A stretch of DNA of 64,000 bases from Haematococcus lacustris (GCA_030144725.1 JASKMD010000016.1:5256847-5320846), one strand, 5' to 3'; shown: positions 1 to 10,300, numbered from the stretch's first letter. A program made the numbers and translations. The notes: a model not told the origin generated them from the sequence alone.

Positions 1-3000
1 TTGCGGAGCATGTCCTCCAGCGTGCGATTTGCCCGTTCAGTTTGGCCGTCGGTTTGAGGGTGGTTGGCCGTGGACATGTTCAGATGAGTGCCTGTGAGGC
101 GGAAGAGTTCAGTCCAGAAAGTAGATGTGAAGCGTGGGTCGCGGTCTGACACGATGACTTTTGGAAGGCCATGCAGCCGGAAAACGTGGTCAAAGAAGGT
201 GCGAGCCAAGATGGAGGCTGAGACGGTGGTTGTAGTGGGGACAGCGTGAATCATTTTGGTGAGCATGTCGACAAAAACAACGATGGCGTCGTGTCCAGCT
301 GCAGTGGAGGGTAGCTGGGTGATGAGGTCCATGCTCACTTGTTCCCAGCGATGCTGGGGTACCGGGAGAGGGTGCAAGAGGCCAATGGGTTTAGCTGTAT
401 TTGATTTGTTACGTTGGCAGCAGGGGCAGGTGCGGACGTAGTCGTGGACTGATGCTGCCATGCGGGGCCAGAAGTAGTGGCGGGAGAGTTGTTGATACGT
501 CTTGTCCCTACCAAGATGGCCAGAGATAGGTATGTCGTGTGCTTCACACAGTAGGGCGGTGCGCATGGGTCCAACCGGGATGTAAAGCCGGCGGGTCCCT
601 CGTCCTATGTGGTACATGAGGTCTCCTTCAATGCGAAACAGGCGTGCTTTGCCGGTCGCTGCAGCCGCTTTGTGGCGCTGGTACTCTTCGTCAGAATTAG
701 CTGTGTCGCGTATGGTTTGCTTTAACTGTGTGTTTGAGGTGGGAAGTGGCGTGTTCGTGTTTTCAAGCGTGTTTGTTGTGTTGTATTTGTTTGGGATCTC
801 AATGCCCAGGACGTTTGACGCGCCCTCTGTTGTGTTTGTGTGTTCGCTGGTGTTAGCTGTGTTGTGTTTGTTCGGGATCTCAATGCCCAGGACGTTTGAC
901 GCGCCCTCAGTTGTGTTTACGCCCAAGACCGAGATGTAGAGTTGGTAGTCAGCACGCCTTGACAGCGCGTCTGCCACCACGTTGTGCTTGCCAGGTATGT
1001 GATCGATGTGGCAGTTGTACTCTTGTAGTACTTCCATCCACCGTGCCTGCCGTTTACTGTCGAGTCGTGGTTGTGTTTGCAGGTGTTTGTTTGCCCAATT
1101 GTCAGTGAGGAGAGTGAAGTGTGCACCAAGCAGATAGTGGCGCCAGACCTTGAGCGCCTCTACCAAGGATAGCAGCTCTTGTTCATGTGTTGGATAGTTG
1201 CGTTCTGCTGGCAGCAGCTTCCTGGAATGGTAAGCTACCACACGCTCAGCAGGTCCAGTGCCTTGAGATAGCACTGCGCCAATGCCTATGCCGGAGGCAT
1301 CGCAGCGGAGAGTGTATGGTTGTGTTGGATCAGGTGCAATGAGGATCGGTGCAGATGTGAGTGCATGCTTTAAAGCATCAAAAGCTGATTGCTGGGCAGA
1401 TGTCCATGTCACCTTGCCTTGCTTGTCATGCCCATCCGCCTGTGTGAGTGCTGTGAGTGGTTCAGCGATGGTAGAGAAGTTGTTGACGAAGCGACGGTAG
1501 TAGTTAGCCAGACCCAAAAAACTGCGCACCTCATGCACAGTTGTGGGGACTGGCCATGAGTTGATTGCCGCAACCTTGTTGGGGTCGCATGCAATGCCAG
1601 TGGATGTGATGATGTGACCTAGAAACTCAGTCTGAGACTTGCCGAATTCACACTTTGAGAGTTTAGCATATAGCTTGTGTTGGCGTAGGAGTGATAGAAC
1701 CCTGTCAAGGTGCTTGGCATGCTCTTCGTGTGTGCGTGAGAAAATGAGGATGTCGTCCAGATAGACTATGACATGGTCGTCGAGCTCTTGTCTGAAAATG
1801 TCGTTCATGAGGCGTTGAAATGTGGCGGGTGCGTTGCAAAGTCCAAACGGCAGGACAGTAAACTCAAAGTGTCCATATCGTGTGCTGAACGCTGTTTTGG
1901 GGATGTCTTCTGGTGCAATGCGAATTTGATGGTACCCCTGCCTGAGGTCAATCTTGCTAAAAACCGTTGCTCCATGCAGTCTGTCCAGCATGTTCTCAAC
2001 TCGTGGCAGGGGGTATTTGTTTTTGATGGTGATGCGGTTGAGTGGGCGGTAGTCGACACACATGCGAAACGTGCCGTCTTTCTTGCGAACAAACAGCACA
2101 CCTGCTGCGTATGGGGAGGTGCTGGGACGAATGAAACCTTTTTCTTGCATCTCTGTGATCTGTGCCTTCAATTCAGCTAGCTCACTGGTGCTCATGTTGT
2201 AAGTGGGGCGAGTGGGAGGCCGTTTACCGGGCTCTACTTCGATGCGGTGGTCCACAGCACGCTGGGGCGGCAAGCCTGCTGGTAGGTCTGATGGGAAGAC
2301 ATCTGGAAACCGTTGTGTGATGGCTGTGCAATCCATGGTTTGATGGGTCTCTGTGGTAGTGTCTCCACCTGTTGGGGTGATGGATACCAAGAACATGGGC
2401 TGTCGAGTGTGGATGGCAACACGCAGCCCAGCTGTGCTGATGGTGTACTTGTCTATGTCAGGGTGTTTGGCGGGGGGTGGTGCTCTCAGGGTGTGCTTGC
2501 GCCCTGCGTGATTGAATGTCATGGTGTTTTGTTTCCAGTCAATGTGGGGGTTGAGCTCGGCAAGCCAAGGCTTGCCAAGGATGATGTCAAAGCCATGCAA
2601 TGTGGTGCAATGCAAAGTCTGTACCCCTTTGTAAGAGGCCATTCTGAAACGTGCATTAGGAATCATGGTTGTGCTCTGCTGTTGGTGACCATCAGCTAGC
2701 CTGATCATGTCTGGGTCGTGTTTGCTGGCTGCCTGGATGTCAAACCTGTTGCAGAAATCCTCGTCGATGAACGAAGCTGACGCTCCTCCATCAATGAGAA
2801 TGCGCACGGGGTGTTTGTGAAATGTGCCAGCAAAAATGAGTAAGTCTGCTCGCTGGTCTGTGGAGTTGCTGAGCTTGGTTATGCTGAAGCGTGGTAGTGC
2901 AGGTGCAGTGGGTGCTGGAAGTATGTCTGTCTCCGTGTCGCTGGGTAGGAAAGAGCCCTCCGCAATTGGTTCGGTTGGTTCTGTGCTGAGGATGGGTGCG

Positions 3001-3116
3001 ATGGATGCCTTGGGTGACACGGGATGGTTTGGAGTTGTTTCAAGTGACCGTGGTACCGCGCTTACTTCTCGCCGGACGGCATCGGCTCCATGTAGTTTTT
3101 TGCGAGCGGCTTCTTG
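1..3116 (-). CDS. pol: Ty3/gypsy element A: pol polyprotein (protease, RT, RNase H, integrase), cut by window edge
   Basis: I translated the complement of this stretch; it is open from 3116 to base 1, so the C-terminus lies outside the window. Domain order is protease (IDGGAS near 2775-2795), reverse transcriptase ([10 protein letters not shown] near 2060; YLDD near 1755-1767), RNase H (RCDASG near 1300; HEQELL) and integrase (paired His, then [21 protein letters not shown]). This order, with integrase after RNase H, is Ty3/gypsy. The protease reads D-G-G instead of the usual D-T/S-G. Pol is in the -1 frame relative to gag and overlaps its end, so it is expected as a Gag-Pol fusion made by frameshifting at 3095-3101. 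No stop was seen in the visible part, so this pol may be intact. The upstream gag is not: it is broken by element B. Confidence 0.9.
758..918 (-). repeat. 81-bp tandem duplication in A pol (27-residue repeat)
   Basis: Two adjacent copies with a period of 81 bp (GGGATCTCAATG starts at 793 and 874) encode a repeated segment containing [14 protein letters not shown]. It lies between RNase H and integrase, a linker that tolerates length change. The length is a multiple of three and keeps the frame. Confidence 0.8.
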
Positions 3117-3902
3117 TTAGGATGTGTGCAGTCACGATACACATGACCTTTCTCGCGGCAGAACGTGCACTGGTTGTTCATGTTGTAATGTGCTTTTTCC
3201 TCGGGGGTCAATGGTTTGTGCTGTGCACGCGTGAAAGGGGCCGGAGTGGATGCAGAAGCTGGGTTGTGCCTTGGGCGAGATGATGTGAAGCCGTATTGCA
3301 TTGCTCCTAGCTGCATGGGTACAGCGGTAGAAATGCCAGCATCCCGGTAAGCGGAATCATGAGCCACAGCAATCTCCACAGCCTGTGAGAAGCTGGTGGG
3401 ATTCTGGATGTCAACAAGTGCACGTAATGGTGGGTGAAGGCCCTGTCGGAACCTGTCCAGTTTCTCTCCTTCGTGCATGTCAGGGATCTGCATGTAAAGT
3501 GAGCGTAGATGAGTGGCGAATGATACTGCTGTCTGGTGAGGCTTCTGACGTGAGACGTGTAGCTGATCTCTGGCTTTGGACTCATCAGATTTGGTTTTGA
3601 ATGCTGCTTTGAGGGCTGCTGCAAAATCTGCCCATGAAGTGAAGCTCGTCTCCGTCTTGATGGCACGATACCACGCGCTAGCCATGCCTGATAGCCTTAC
3701 ACTTGTTGAGACAATCTTTTGTTGTTCGCTTGCACCAGGGTAAAGTGAAAAAACCTCATCAACTTGAAAGAGGAATGCATTGACGTCTCCCTTGCCCTCA
3801 TACACCGCCACGTCATTAAGCTTGATCAAGCCTACAAACTGATGCTGATCTGACGGTGGTGTGCACTGCACCTCCACCCTAGGGGCAGGGGCAGGTGGTG
3901 GT
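3062..3902 (-). pseudogene. gag: Element A gag, C-terminal part (interrupted by element B)
   Basis: Retrotransposon Gag with a capsid-like region (VNAFLFQVDEVF, ASAWYRAIK, RFRQGLHPPLR) and a C-terminal CCHC knuckle CTFCREKGHVYRDC (CX2CX4HX4C) that binds RNA. The frame stays open upstream through a Pro/Ala-rich segment to 3902, where the LTR of element B begins. Skipping B and one copy of its 5-bp target duplication, the frame continues without a stop in 10301-10449. Gag was therefore a single ORF before B inserted. The stop TAA is at 3062-3064. Confidence 0.88.
3095..3101 (-). promoter_or_regulatory. Candidate -1 ribosomal frameshift site (A AAA AAC), element A gag/pol
   Basis: On the minus strand the gag reading frame contains gcA AAA AAC, a canonical X XXY YYZ slippery heptamer. 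It lies about 30 nt before the gag stop (3062-3064), inside the roughly 55-nt gag/pol overlap. After slipping back one base the ribosome enters the pol frame, which is open from 3116. I did not fold the downstream sequence, so the stimulatory structure is untested. Confidence 0.75.
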
Positions 3903-4138
3903 TGTAGCGTTCAGGAAGAGCGCGCCTTAAATCTTTTCAGTGTGTGAACGCCATGCAACGCTAACCGCAGTTACAGGTATCAGACTGCTGCAGCGCAACC
4001 AGGCTAAGACATAGAACGGCCTCCGGGGATCGAACCCGAATGGTGGGCAGCAGTACAGCCCACCACTTAACCTGCCTGTATCACACTTCAGCAGTGACAC
4101 TAGCGCCGTTCCGCTTAGTGCAGAATCGGAACGCTACA
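3903..4138 (-). repeat. Element B 3' LTR
   Basis: A 236-bp terminal repeat, TGTAGC...GCTACA, nearly identical to 10060-10295. It is preceded on the minus strand by a polypurine tract and flanked by target duplication GTGGT. Confidence 0.95.
4001..4039 (-). promoter_or_regulatory. tRNA T-arm-like hairpin with B-box in element B 3' LTR
   Basis: On the minus strand 4023-4039 reads TCGGGTTCGATCCCCGG: a stem closing the 7-nt loop TTCGATC, with a match to the Pol III B-box GGTTCRANNCC. It is followed by a short inverted repeat, AGGC (4019-4022) and GCCT (4001-4004). The other LTR has the same module at 10158-10196. Function is inferred only. Confidence 0.55.
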
Positions 4139-4152
4139 TTCCTCCCCCTCCT
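4139..4152 (-). other. Element B polypurine tract
   Basis: AGGAGGGGGAGGAA on the minus strand abuts the 3' LTR, the usual plus-strand primer. Element D has nearly the same tract before its 3' LTR. Confidence 0.85.
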
Positions 4153-4421
4153 AAGGGATGGCCGTTCCGCCCATAGGCCATCATGGCATGGACTCGCAGT
4201 ACATGACCGCTAATTTGGAACTCCTGCCCATCCGGACGCAGGTCGCTCACTGGAGGTTATGGTCACCATGGACCCTTCAGCCCAGACTCACAGAGCCAGT
4301 GGACGCTGGAAACAAGACAAGCCAGGCTCACATGAGCAACTGGGCTCAAAGCACACCAAGGCACACAGCATGCAGCAAAGCAACCAGCATGACCACATGG
4401 AGCCCATGTCCCACATTTAAA
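4153..4421. other. Non-coding stretch of element B between pol stop and polypurine tract
   Basis: About 270 bp between the chromodomain stop and the polypurine tract. I see no ORF or motif here; presumably it is 3' untranslated sequence. Confidence 0.6.
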
Positions 4422-5609
4422 TCATAGCAAGCCATGCTGAGCCTTATACAAGTTCACGCAGTCAGGGGCATTTGCTAGATTGCTGGCTGGCTCCCAGGTG
4501 TTGTCAGAGTCATCATAACCCTTCCACTTGACGAGGTACTCCTTTGCTTTACCTGCACGCACATGCCGGTGGTTCACAATGCGCTCTACTTCATACTGTG
4601 GGGAATCATCTAACCAGCCCAGCTCAGTGGGGGGTAGACGACCAAAGTTGCCCTCATAGGGTCTTAACAGTGACACATGGAAGACGGGATGAATCCTGGA
4701 CATGGCCTGTGGCAGGGTCAGCTTGACAGCGTCTCTACCCACATGAGCCTCAATCCTGAAAGGCCCCACATACCGTGGCAGCAGCTTTCTGGCTTTGCCC
4801 ACCATGTTACGCAGGTTCATGGTACTAAGCAGCACACGGTCACCCACTTGGAACATACTGTCCGCGGATTTCCTGTGTGGATTAGCATCATTTGACTGCC
4901 GACTTTGTGCCAGTTTCATACATCTCCTGGCTTCTTGAACACCTTTCTCCCAGCCATCAGAGAAGAACTGGGCCATGGGAGGTGGCAACCGAGGTAACTC
5001 GTGGGTCACCGGTGTCACTGGGGACTGTCCATAGTTAATCAGGAAAGGTGTAGACTTAATGCTTTCTTGCCATGAGTTATTAATTGCAAACTCGGCGAAC
5101 GAGAGGTGTTTAGGCCAATCTCGTTGAGTGGGAGAGATATAATGCCGAAGCATCTCCTCCAACACTTTGTTGTACCGCTCAACCTGCCCGTTTGATTGGG
5201 GGTGATAGCTGGAGGTGAGAGAGTGTTTCATGCCTACTAGCTTGCATACAGCTTGCCAGAACTTGCTCACGAATAGGGAGCCCCGATCACTCACAACTTC
5301 AGAGGGTAGCCCATGATGGACAAATACCTTGTCAATGAAGAGTTGTGCAAACTCAGGAGCATCCATGCTTTCCTTACATGGCACTAGATGCACCATCTTG
5401 GAGAGCCTGTCAACGAATACACAGATGGAATCATATCCATGTGATCCGGACGGTAGTTTGGTTATGAAGTCCATGTGCATGACCTCCCAGCGGTATCCAG
5501 GTATAGACAGAGGATGAAGGAACCCCCATGGCTTAGCTGTAACCGACTTGTTTCTCTGGCATGCATCACATGTTGTTACATAGTGACGCACATCAGTGCG
5601 TAAGTGTTT
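4422..5609 (-). CDS. pol: Element B pol, distal part: integrase core, GPY/F module and chromodomain
   Basis: Continues the B pol frame after an in-frame TGA at 5610-5612. It holds the end of the integrase zinc region (CDACQRNK), the catalytic core with [14 protein letters not shown] and [12 protein letters not shown]...E, the GPY/F-type segment ([28 protein letters not shown]), and a C-terminal chromodomain ([29 protein letters not shown]) ending at 4422. Chromodomains of this class tether integrase to modified histone H3 and bias insertion. Alignment with D puts the TGA where D has Trp (TGG), so it is most simply a nonsense mutation. Otherwise the region looks intact. Confidence 0.9.
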   Translation of the reverse strand, partial: KHLRTDVRHYVTTCDACQRNKSVTAKPWGFLHPLSIPGYRWEVMHMDFITKLPSGSHGYDSICVFVDRLSKMVHLVPCKESMDAPEFAQLFIDKVFVHHGLPSEVVSDRGSLFVSKFWQAVCKLVGMKHSLTSSYHPQSNGQVERYNKVLEEMLRHYISPTQRDWPKHLSFAEFAINNSWQESIKSTPFLINYGQSPVTPVTHELPRLPPPMAQFFSDGWEKGVQEARRCMKLAQSRQSNDANPHRKSADSMFQVGDRVLLSTMNLRNMVGKARKLLPRYVGPFRIEAHVGRDAVKLTLPQAMSRIHPVFHVSLLRPYEGNFGRLPPTELGWLDDSPQYEVERIVNHRHVRAGKAKEYLVKWKGYDDSDNTWEPASNLANAPDCVNLYKAQHGLL

Positions 5610-8432
5610 TCACCAAAACACACGCATGACACGCTCCAACGTCTTAGTGATCCCAACGTGGCCAGCATACTTAGCATCATGCATCTCATGCAAGATATGC
5701 TCTCGTAGCTGTTTGTCACGGGGCACAATAATGGTACGTCGTTTGTTATGTCTCCATAAGCCATTGTCATCCAGGTAGAAGTTCTTTGTCTTCCTACGCT
5801 TGGTGAAGTTGGAATCAGCAGCATAAGCTCTGACCAACCACTCATGCAGGTTTGACAGAGGACCTGGTGGTTTGGGTGCACTGGGTTCTCCATCTGCTGG
5901 TACATCAGCAGCCCAAGTGACACGCTTAGTGGGTGGCCTAACGGCAGCACCAGCACCTTGGCTTGGTGGTGGTTGTGTGGGTGGCGCAGCGGCATCACCA
6001 TCACTGTTTTTCTGCGCCTCAGCACAAGTTTCCTCCCCCTCCTGAGAACGACGCTGGCTTCTAGTCGTCACTAGAATACTACGCACATCATCAGCACCAG
6101 AGCCCTTACACGTCTGCAATGGGGCTGCCGGAATGCGTGACAACGGGTCAGCAGGATTAGATATACCAGGTAGATATTCAATGGTATATGAGAAGCGGGC
6201 CAGGAATTCCATCCATCTAGTCTGCCTGCGTGAGAGTATAGTTTGAGTAGGCAGAGAGATGAGCGGCTTGTGATCTGTGTACAGTGTGAATGGTACCCCT
6301 TCTAGGTAGCATCGCCACTGTTGGCAAGCAGATACCAATGCCAGCAGTTCCTGTTCGCCCGTGGTGTAATTAATCTCAGCAGGAATTAATTTCCTGGAGT
6401 AATACGCCAATGGGTAGCCATCCTGCATCAGGACTGCACCGATGCCCTCAAGGGACGCATCGCAGTGCACCTGAAACGGCTTGCTGTGATCAGGAAGCTT
6501 GAGCATAGGCACATTAGAAATGGCCTGCTTCAGAGCATTGAATGCATCCAGCTCAGCCTGAGGCCATGCTTTCCAAGGGAAGGACTCCTTCTTGGGACCA
6601 GTCAGGTTAGTGAGGGGTGCAGCGATAGTGCTGAAATTATGTACAAATTTACGTACATAGTTAGCAGCGCCCAGGAAAGACTGCAGGGTTTTGAGGCTAG
6701 TAGGTACTGGCCATTCAGAAATTGCAGTAACTTTACACGGGTCAACAGAGATGCCCTGAGCACTAATTATATGGCCCAGGAACTTCAGTGTTCTTTGCAT
6801 AAATTCACATTTAGATAGCTTAGCATAAAATTTATTTTTACGCAGTAAGTCAAACACACGCCTGAGGTGGACTAGGTGCTCCTCACTGTCCTTGGACATC
6901 ACTAGGATGTCATCAAGGTACACGAGTGCACAGTCATTGATCACCTCAGCAAATGCTTCATTCATTACACGTTGGAACGTGGCAGGAGCATTTGTCAGGC
7001 CAAAACACAGTACCTTGAATTGGTAGTGCCCCATGGGAGTCCTGAACGCGGTCTTAGGGACATCCTCAGCCGGGATGCGGATCTGGTGGTAACCAGCCTG
7101 CAGATCAAGGGAGGAGAACACAGTTTTTCCTGCTAGCTGATCAAACAGATCATCAATGCGTGGCAAAGGATACTGGTCCCTAATTGTAATCTTATTAAGC
7201 TGGCGGTAATCAATACACATGCGCAGCTCACCTGATTTCTTTTGGACAAACAGCACAGGTGCAGCATAGGGTGATGAGCTGGGCTCTATCAGGCCTTTAG
7301 CTAGCAGGTCAGTGATCTGTTTACGCAGTTCATCTTGCTCAGGTTTGGACATCCTATAGCTGGGCCTAGCTGGAGGCTTGCCATCAGGCTGCAAGGGGAT
7401 GGAGTGCCCTACTGCACGCTCTGGCGGGAGTCCGGTGATTGGTTGGAATACATCAGAGTATTCATCAAGCAAATTTTGCAGGTGCTGCCTCTGTGCATGG
7501 GACACAGCGTCTACTGGTAAGGCAAGGTCTTCCAGAGACACCATAGCCACCATGGCTGAGCCACCCTTACGCAGCCATCTGGCTGCCTGCTTTGCTGTCA
7601 CAAGAGCCTTTGGATTGGCTTTGGCCACAGCAGCCAGGACAGCAGCAGGTGGGCGGGGCAGTGAGTGGGTGGATCCAGGTGGCCGTGTGGCAGCACTCTG
7701 GCCAGCAGCACTCTGATCACCTGTGTGTGGGTGCAAGGTTTTATTACCTTGGGCAGTGCGCAGGGTGAGAGTCTTGTCGACGTAGTCGACCAAGGCTCCC
7801 TGCACAGTCAGCCAATCAGCACCCAGGAGCACGTCATAAGCATGAACCAGGTCAGGCATGACAGTCAACAGGCACATGCAGCAGAAGCTATTGATGCGCA
7901 GCTGAACTTTGACATAGTGCTCACATATCACAGGCTGGTTGTTGGCAACATCAAACCTGAGTGACATGGGATAAGTAAACATTGGGATGTTATGCAGCTG
8001 CACAAAGCTAGCACTGATGAGTGATGTATCAGCACCACTATCAGCTAACATGTGGCAGGCATGATTGTCAATGGTGCCAGAGAACTGGAACCTCACCTTG
8101 TCGTCTTGACCAGAGACCCCCAAGATAACTTGAGACGGTACACGGGGACAGCACAGGGCAGTCTTACACGAGAGAATATGACCCACACAGGGGTCAGCAG
8201 CACTGAAACAGGACCCACAGTTTTGAGCTGCTGTCAAAGCAGTCTGCTCAGGGAACCCATGACCACCAGCAGTTGGATCAGGGAAAGGCTGGCTCATAGC
8301 ATGCACAGCAACACCATCAACAACCATCAGCTGGGGCGCAGTCCCAATCATATCAGTGGCACAGGTGCATAAGACAGGCTCATCAGTTGGTACCACAGCA
8401 CAGGCATGGCACTGTCCTGGCTGGGCAACACT
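5610..8432 (-). CDS. pol: Element B pol, proximal part: protease, RT, RNase H, start of integrase
   Basis: This ORF follows directly and in frame after the gag TGA (8433-8435), with no ATG at its start. Protease motif MLADSGADTS lies near 8040. RT has MCIDYRQLNK, FSSLDLQAGYHQ and YLDDILVMS. RNase H has CDASLEGIG, GEQELLAL and TDHKPL. The integrase zinc region starts with HDAKYAGHVG. The whole catalytic set is present. It is probably made as a Gag-Pol readthrough product and cut by its own protease. The open frame ends at TGA 5610-5612, inside integrase. Confidence 0.9.
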   Translation of the reverse strand, partial: SVAQPGQCHACAVVPTDEPVLCTCATDMIGTAPQLMVVDGVAVHAMSQPFPDPTAGGHGFPEQTALTAAQNCGSCFSAADPCVGHILSCKTALCCPRVPSQVILGVSGQDDKVRFQFSGTIDNHACHMLADSGADTSLISASFVQLHNIPMFTYPMSLRFDVANNQPVICEHYVKVQLRINSFCCMCLLTVMPDLVHAYDVLLGADWLTVQGALVDYVDKTLTLRTAQGNKTLHPHTGDQSAAGQSAATRPPGSTHSLPRPPAAVLAAVAKANPKALVTAKQAARWLRKGGSAMVAMVSLEDLALPVDAVSHAQRQHLQNLLDEYSDVFQPITGLPPERAVGHSIPLQPDGKPPARPSYRMSKPEQDELRKQITDLLAKGLIEPSSSPYAAPVLFVQKKSGELRMCIDYRQLNKITIRDQYPLPRIDDLFDQLAGKTVFSSLDLQAGYHQIRIPAEDVPKTAFRTPMGHYQFKVLCFGLTNAPATFQRVMNEAFAEVINDCALVYLDDILVMSKDSEEHLVHLRRVFDLLRKNKFYAKLSKCEFMQRTLKFLGHIISAQGISVDPCKVTAISEWPVPTSLKTLQSFLGAANYVRKFVHNFSTIAAPLTNLTGPKKESFPWKAWPQAELDAFNALKQAISNVPMLKLPDHSKPFQVHCDASLEGIGAVLMQDGYPLAYYSRKLIPAEINYTTGEQELLALVSACQQWRCYLEGVPFTLYTDHKPLISLPTQTILSRRQTRWMEFLARFSYTIEYLPGISNPADPLSRIPAAPLQTCKGSGADDVRSILVTTRSQRRSQEGEETCAEAQKNSDGDAAAPPTQPPPSQGAGAAVRPPTKRVTWAADVPADGEPSAPKPPGPLSNLHEWLVRAYAADSNFTKRRKTKNFYLDDNGLWRHNKRRTIIVPRDKQLREHILHEMHDAKYAGHVGITKTLERVMRVFW

Positions 8433-8435
8433 TCA
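8415..8435 (-). promoter_or_regulatory. Candidate gag-pol stop-codon readthrough site (UGA), element B
   Basis: Gag ends in TGA at 8433-8435 and pol continues in the same frame with AGT GTT GCC CAG CCA. D has TAG followed by GAG TTT GCT CAG CCA at the same place, and C has TAG GGC TTT GCC. The shared arrangement points to suppression of a single stop, as in murine leukaemia-type viruses, instead of frameshifting. The RNA structure has not been evaluated. Confidence 0.55.
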
Positions 8436-10019
8436 CTTTCCATTGGCAGATGCCAGCTTGCCCTTCTTTGGTTCAGAGTCATTTGGCTCAGAGTGACGCT
8501 TTCCTGTGGCCTTAGCATCAGCAGGGGGACGAGGGTAGCCAGACAGCTTCCTGGCCTCCAAAGCTGGGAAACCACTGTAGGGACACAGTGGCTTGAGATG
8601 CCTGGGATCATAGCAATGGTGACAGTACTGGCCAGGCTTCATGCTGCTCTGCTCAGCAGCCTCCTCAGCCTTCTGCTTCAGAATGACACGCATCCCAGCA
8701 GCAGGACCAGCTGCCATGCCAGCCCTGAAGCCCCTGGAACGGGCTGGGACTTTGGCAGGTGGGTCGCTCTGGGTGCTCCTGGGAGGACGGGGGTTGCCAG
8801 CTTTCTCCAGACCCTCAGTCAGCTGCCTGGCCTGCACAGCAGCAACATGCCGCTTGGTGCCGACTGCCTCAGCAAGGATCTCAGCAGCACGCTGAGCCTG
8901 CCTGGCAGAGTCGATGGCCTGAGCAAGAGTGAAGGCAGGAAAAGGAACAGAATCCCTTAGGACTGCCTTTTTCAGCTCAGGTGTCAGTCCCTTGATAAAC
9001 AGGGAGACAAGCAAACTCTCTTCCATACACTGGACACCAGCAGTCAGGAGGTTGTTCCTGTACGCAGTGATGTAGTCATGCAGCAACAGCTGAGACGACA
9101 TACGGATGCCACCCTCAAGGAGCTGCTTTCTGGCATCAGTCTGATCATCACGCAAGTCGTCGCCTGTGTACTCGAGAAAGGACAAACGCAGGTATGGCCA
9201 GGTAGGTGCAGCGCGGGTTTGTGCGAAATGAGCAGCACGAATGGATGGCAGCCACGCATCGCGAGCAGCCCCAGACAGGAACGCAGGAAAAACAGTGGCA
9301 ATGTCAAGGTTGAAGCGCTGGCAATGTGCTTCCAGGTCGTCACAGAAGGCAGAGGCCCTGCGGCGAGACTTGGTGCAATTGTCTGTCCACTTATCAGGGC
9401 CAGGCACAGACTTGGCAGCTGGAGCCTGACTATTGACCTGGGGAAAGAGGTGATGCAGAGCACCGCCCCTCCCACCGATCGAATTGTAAGTGCCGGGAAT
9501 ACACGCTGGGCGTGTACCTGAGCGACTCGGGGACGGGGTGCGCATACTGAACAGCCTGTCCTGGATGGAGGTAGGGGACCCAGGAAATAGACCCACCTTA
9601 TCAGCCAGCGCAGCCAAAGTGCGATCTGTCAGCTTTTGGCGAGATTCCATCTTGGCCAGCTTGGTTTTGGCTTCCTTCAGCTGGTCCTGCGTGTCCAGCA
9701 GCGACTGGGCCAGCTGGTCTGCGGAGGACAGGTCGATCTCGCCCTCAGAGAAGTCCGCAGCCTCTTCTTCCTCATCCTGCTCCTCTTCTTCGTCCTCCTC
9801 ATCGCCGCCTGGAGGGACTGGGCTATTGCCCTGCCCATTCCTCGACGGAGTTGCAGCAGGAGCACCGTCGGGGAACAAAGCTGCCCTCAGGGTCTTGGCA
9901 AACTCGGGATCAGATAGGGCCTGGGCCAATATGGCCTGGGAACCCGCAGGACCGCTGGGTAAACCAGCGCCTGGTGATGGACCGCTGGATGTACCAGCGC
10001 CCGGCGTGTGTTCAGTCAT
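8433..10019 (-). CDS. gag: Element B gag
   Basis: The ATG at 10017-10019 starts a Gag of about 528 residues. An acidic low-complexity stretch (Asp/Glu-rich, near 9700-9800) and a coiled-coil-like segment (QLAQSLLDTQDQLKEAKTKL) come first. A capsid-like region follows (FCDDLEAHCQRF, AFLSGAARDAWL, YITAYRNNLLTAG, LFIKGLTPELKKAV), then the CCHC knuckle CHHCYDPRHLKPLC near the C-terminus. The same arrangement occurs in D (FLEDLEAHC, FLSGKARDVW), so B and D are sister families. The ORF is uninterrupted. Confidence 0.92.
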   Translation of the reverse strand: MTEHTPGAGTSSGPSPGAGLPSGPAGSQAILAQALSDPEFAKTLRAALFPDGAPAATPSRNGQGNSPVPPGGDEEDEEEEQDEEEEAADFSEGEIDLSSADQLAQSLLDTQDQLKEAKTKLAKMESRQKLTDRTLAALADKVGLFPGSPTSIQDRLFSMRTPSPSRSGTRPACIPGTYNSIGGRGGALHHLFPQVNSQAPAAKSVPGPDKWTDNCTKSRRRASAFCDDLEAHCQRFNLDIATVFPAFLSGAARDAWLPSIRAAHFAQTRAAPTWPYLRLSFLEYTGDDLRDDQTDARKQLLEGGIRMSSQLLLHDYITAYRNNLLTAGVQCMEESLLVSLFIKGLTPELKKAVLRDSVPFPAFTLAQAIDSARQAQRAAEILAEAVGTKRHVAAVQARQLTEGLEKAGNPRPPRSTQSDPPAKVPARSRGFRAGMAAGPAAGMRVILKQKAEEAAEQSSMKPGQYCHHCYDPRHLKPLCPYSGFPALEARKLSGYPRPPADAKATGKRHSEPNDSEPKKGKLASANGK

Positions 10020-10040
10020 GGTGCGGCAAGTCACTGAGGT

Positions 10041-10058
10041 ATCGGAATACGGAAACCA
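10041..10058 (-). other. Element B primer binding site
   Basis: TGGTTTCCGTATTCCGAT begins one base inside the 5' LTR on the minus strand. It starts with TGG, complementary to a tRNA CCA tail. All five Ty3 families in this window have TGGTT(T)CC at this place. Confidence 0.75.
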
Positions 10059-10059
10059 A

Positions 10060-10295
10060 TGTAGCGTTCAGGAAGAGCGCGCCTTAAATCTTTTCAGTGT
10101 GTGAACGTCATGCAACGCTAACCGCAGTTACAGGTATCAGACTGCTGCAGCGCAACCAGGCTAAGACATAGAACGGCCTCCGGGGATCGAACCCGAATGG
10201 TGGGCAGCAGTACAGCCCACCACTTAACCTGCCTGTATCACACTTCAGCAGTGACACTAGCGCCGTTCCGCTTAGTGCAGAATCGGAACGCTACA
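10060..10295 (-). repeat. Element B 5' LTR
   Basis: The second 236-bp LTR of element B, ending in GCTACA on the plus strand and followed by the target duplication GTGGT (10296-10300). It contains the T-arm-like module at 10158-10196. Confidence 0.95.
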
Positions 10296-10300
10296 GTGGT

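Larger units (their letters stand above)
3903..10295 (-). mobile_element. Complete Ty3/gypsy chromovirus-type retrotransposon, element B
   Basis: Two 236-bp LTRs (3903-4138 and 10060-10295) begin TGTAGCGTTC and end GAACGCTACA, a perfect 10-bp terminal inverted repeat. The copies differ at one base that I could find (C/T in the GAACGYCATG stretch), so the insertion is recent. The 5-bp target duplication GTGGT is at 3898-3902 and 10296-10300. The element is on the minus strand with PBS, gag, pol, polypurine tract and LTR in the expected order. It lies inside the gag of element A. Confidence 0.96.

Noticed and set aside
5576..6025. Alternative frame over B integrase start
   Set aside because: Shadow frame overlapping the real pol, with no conserved motifs.
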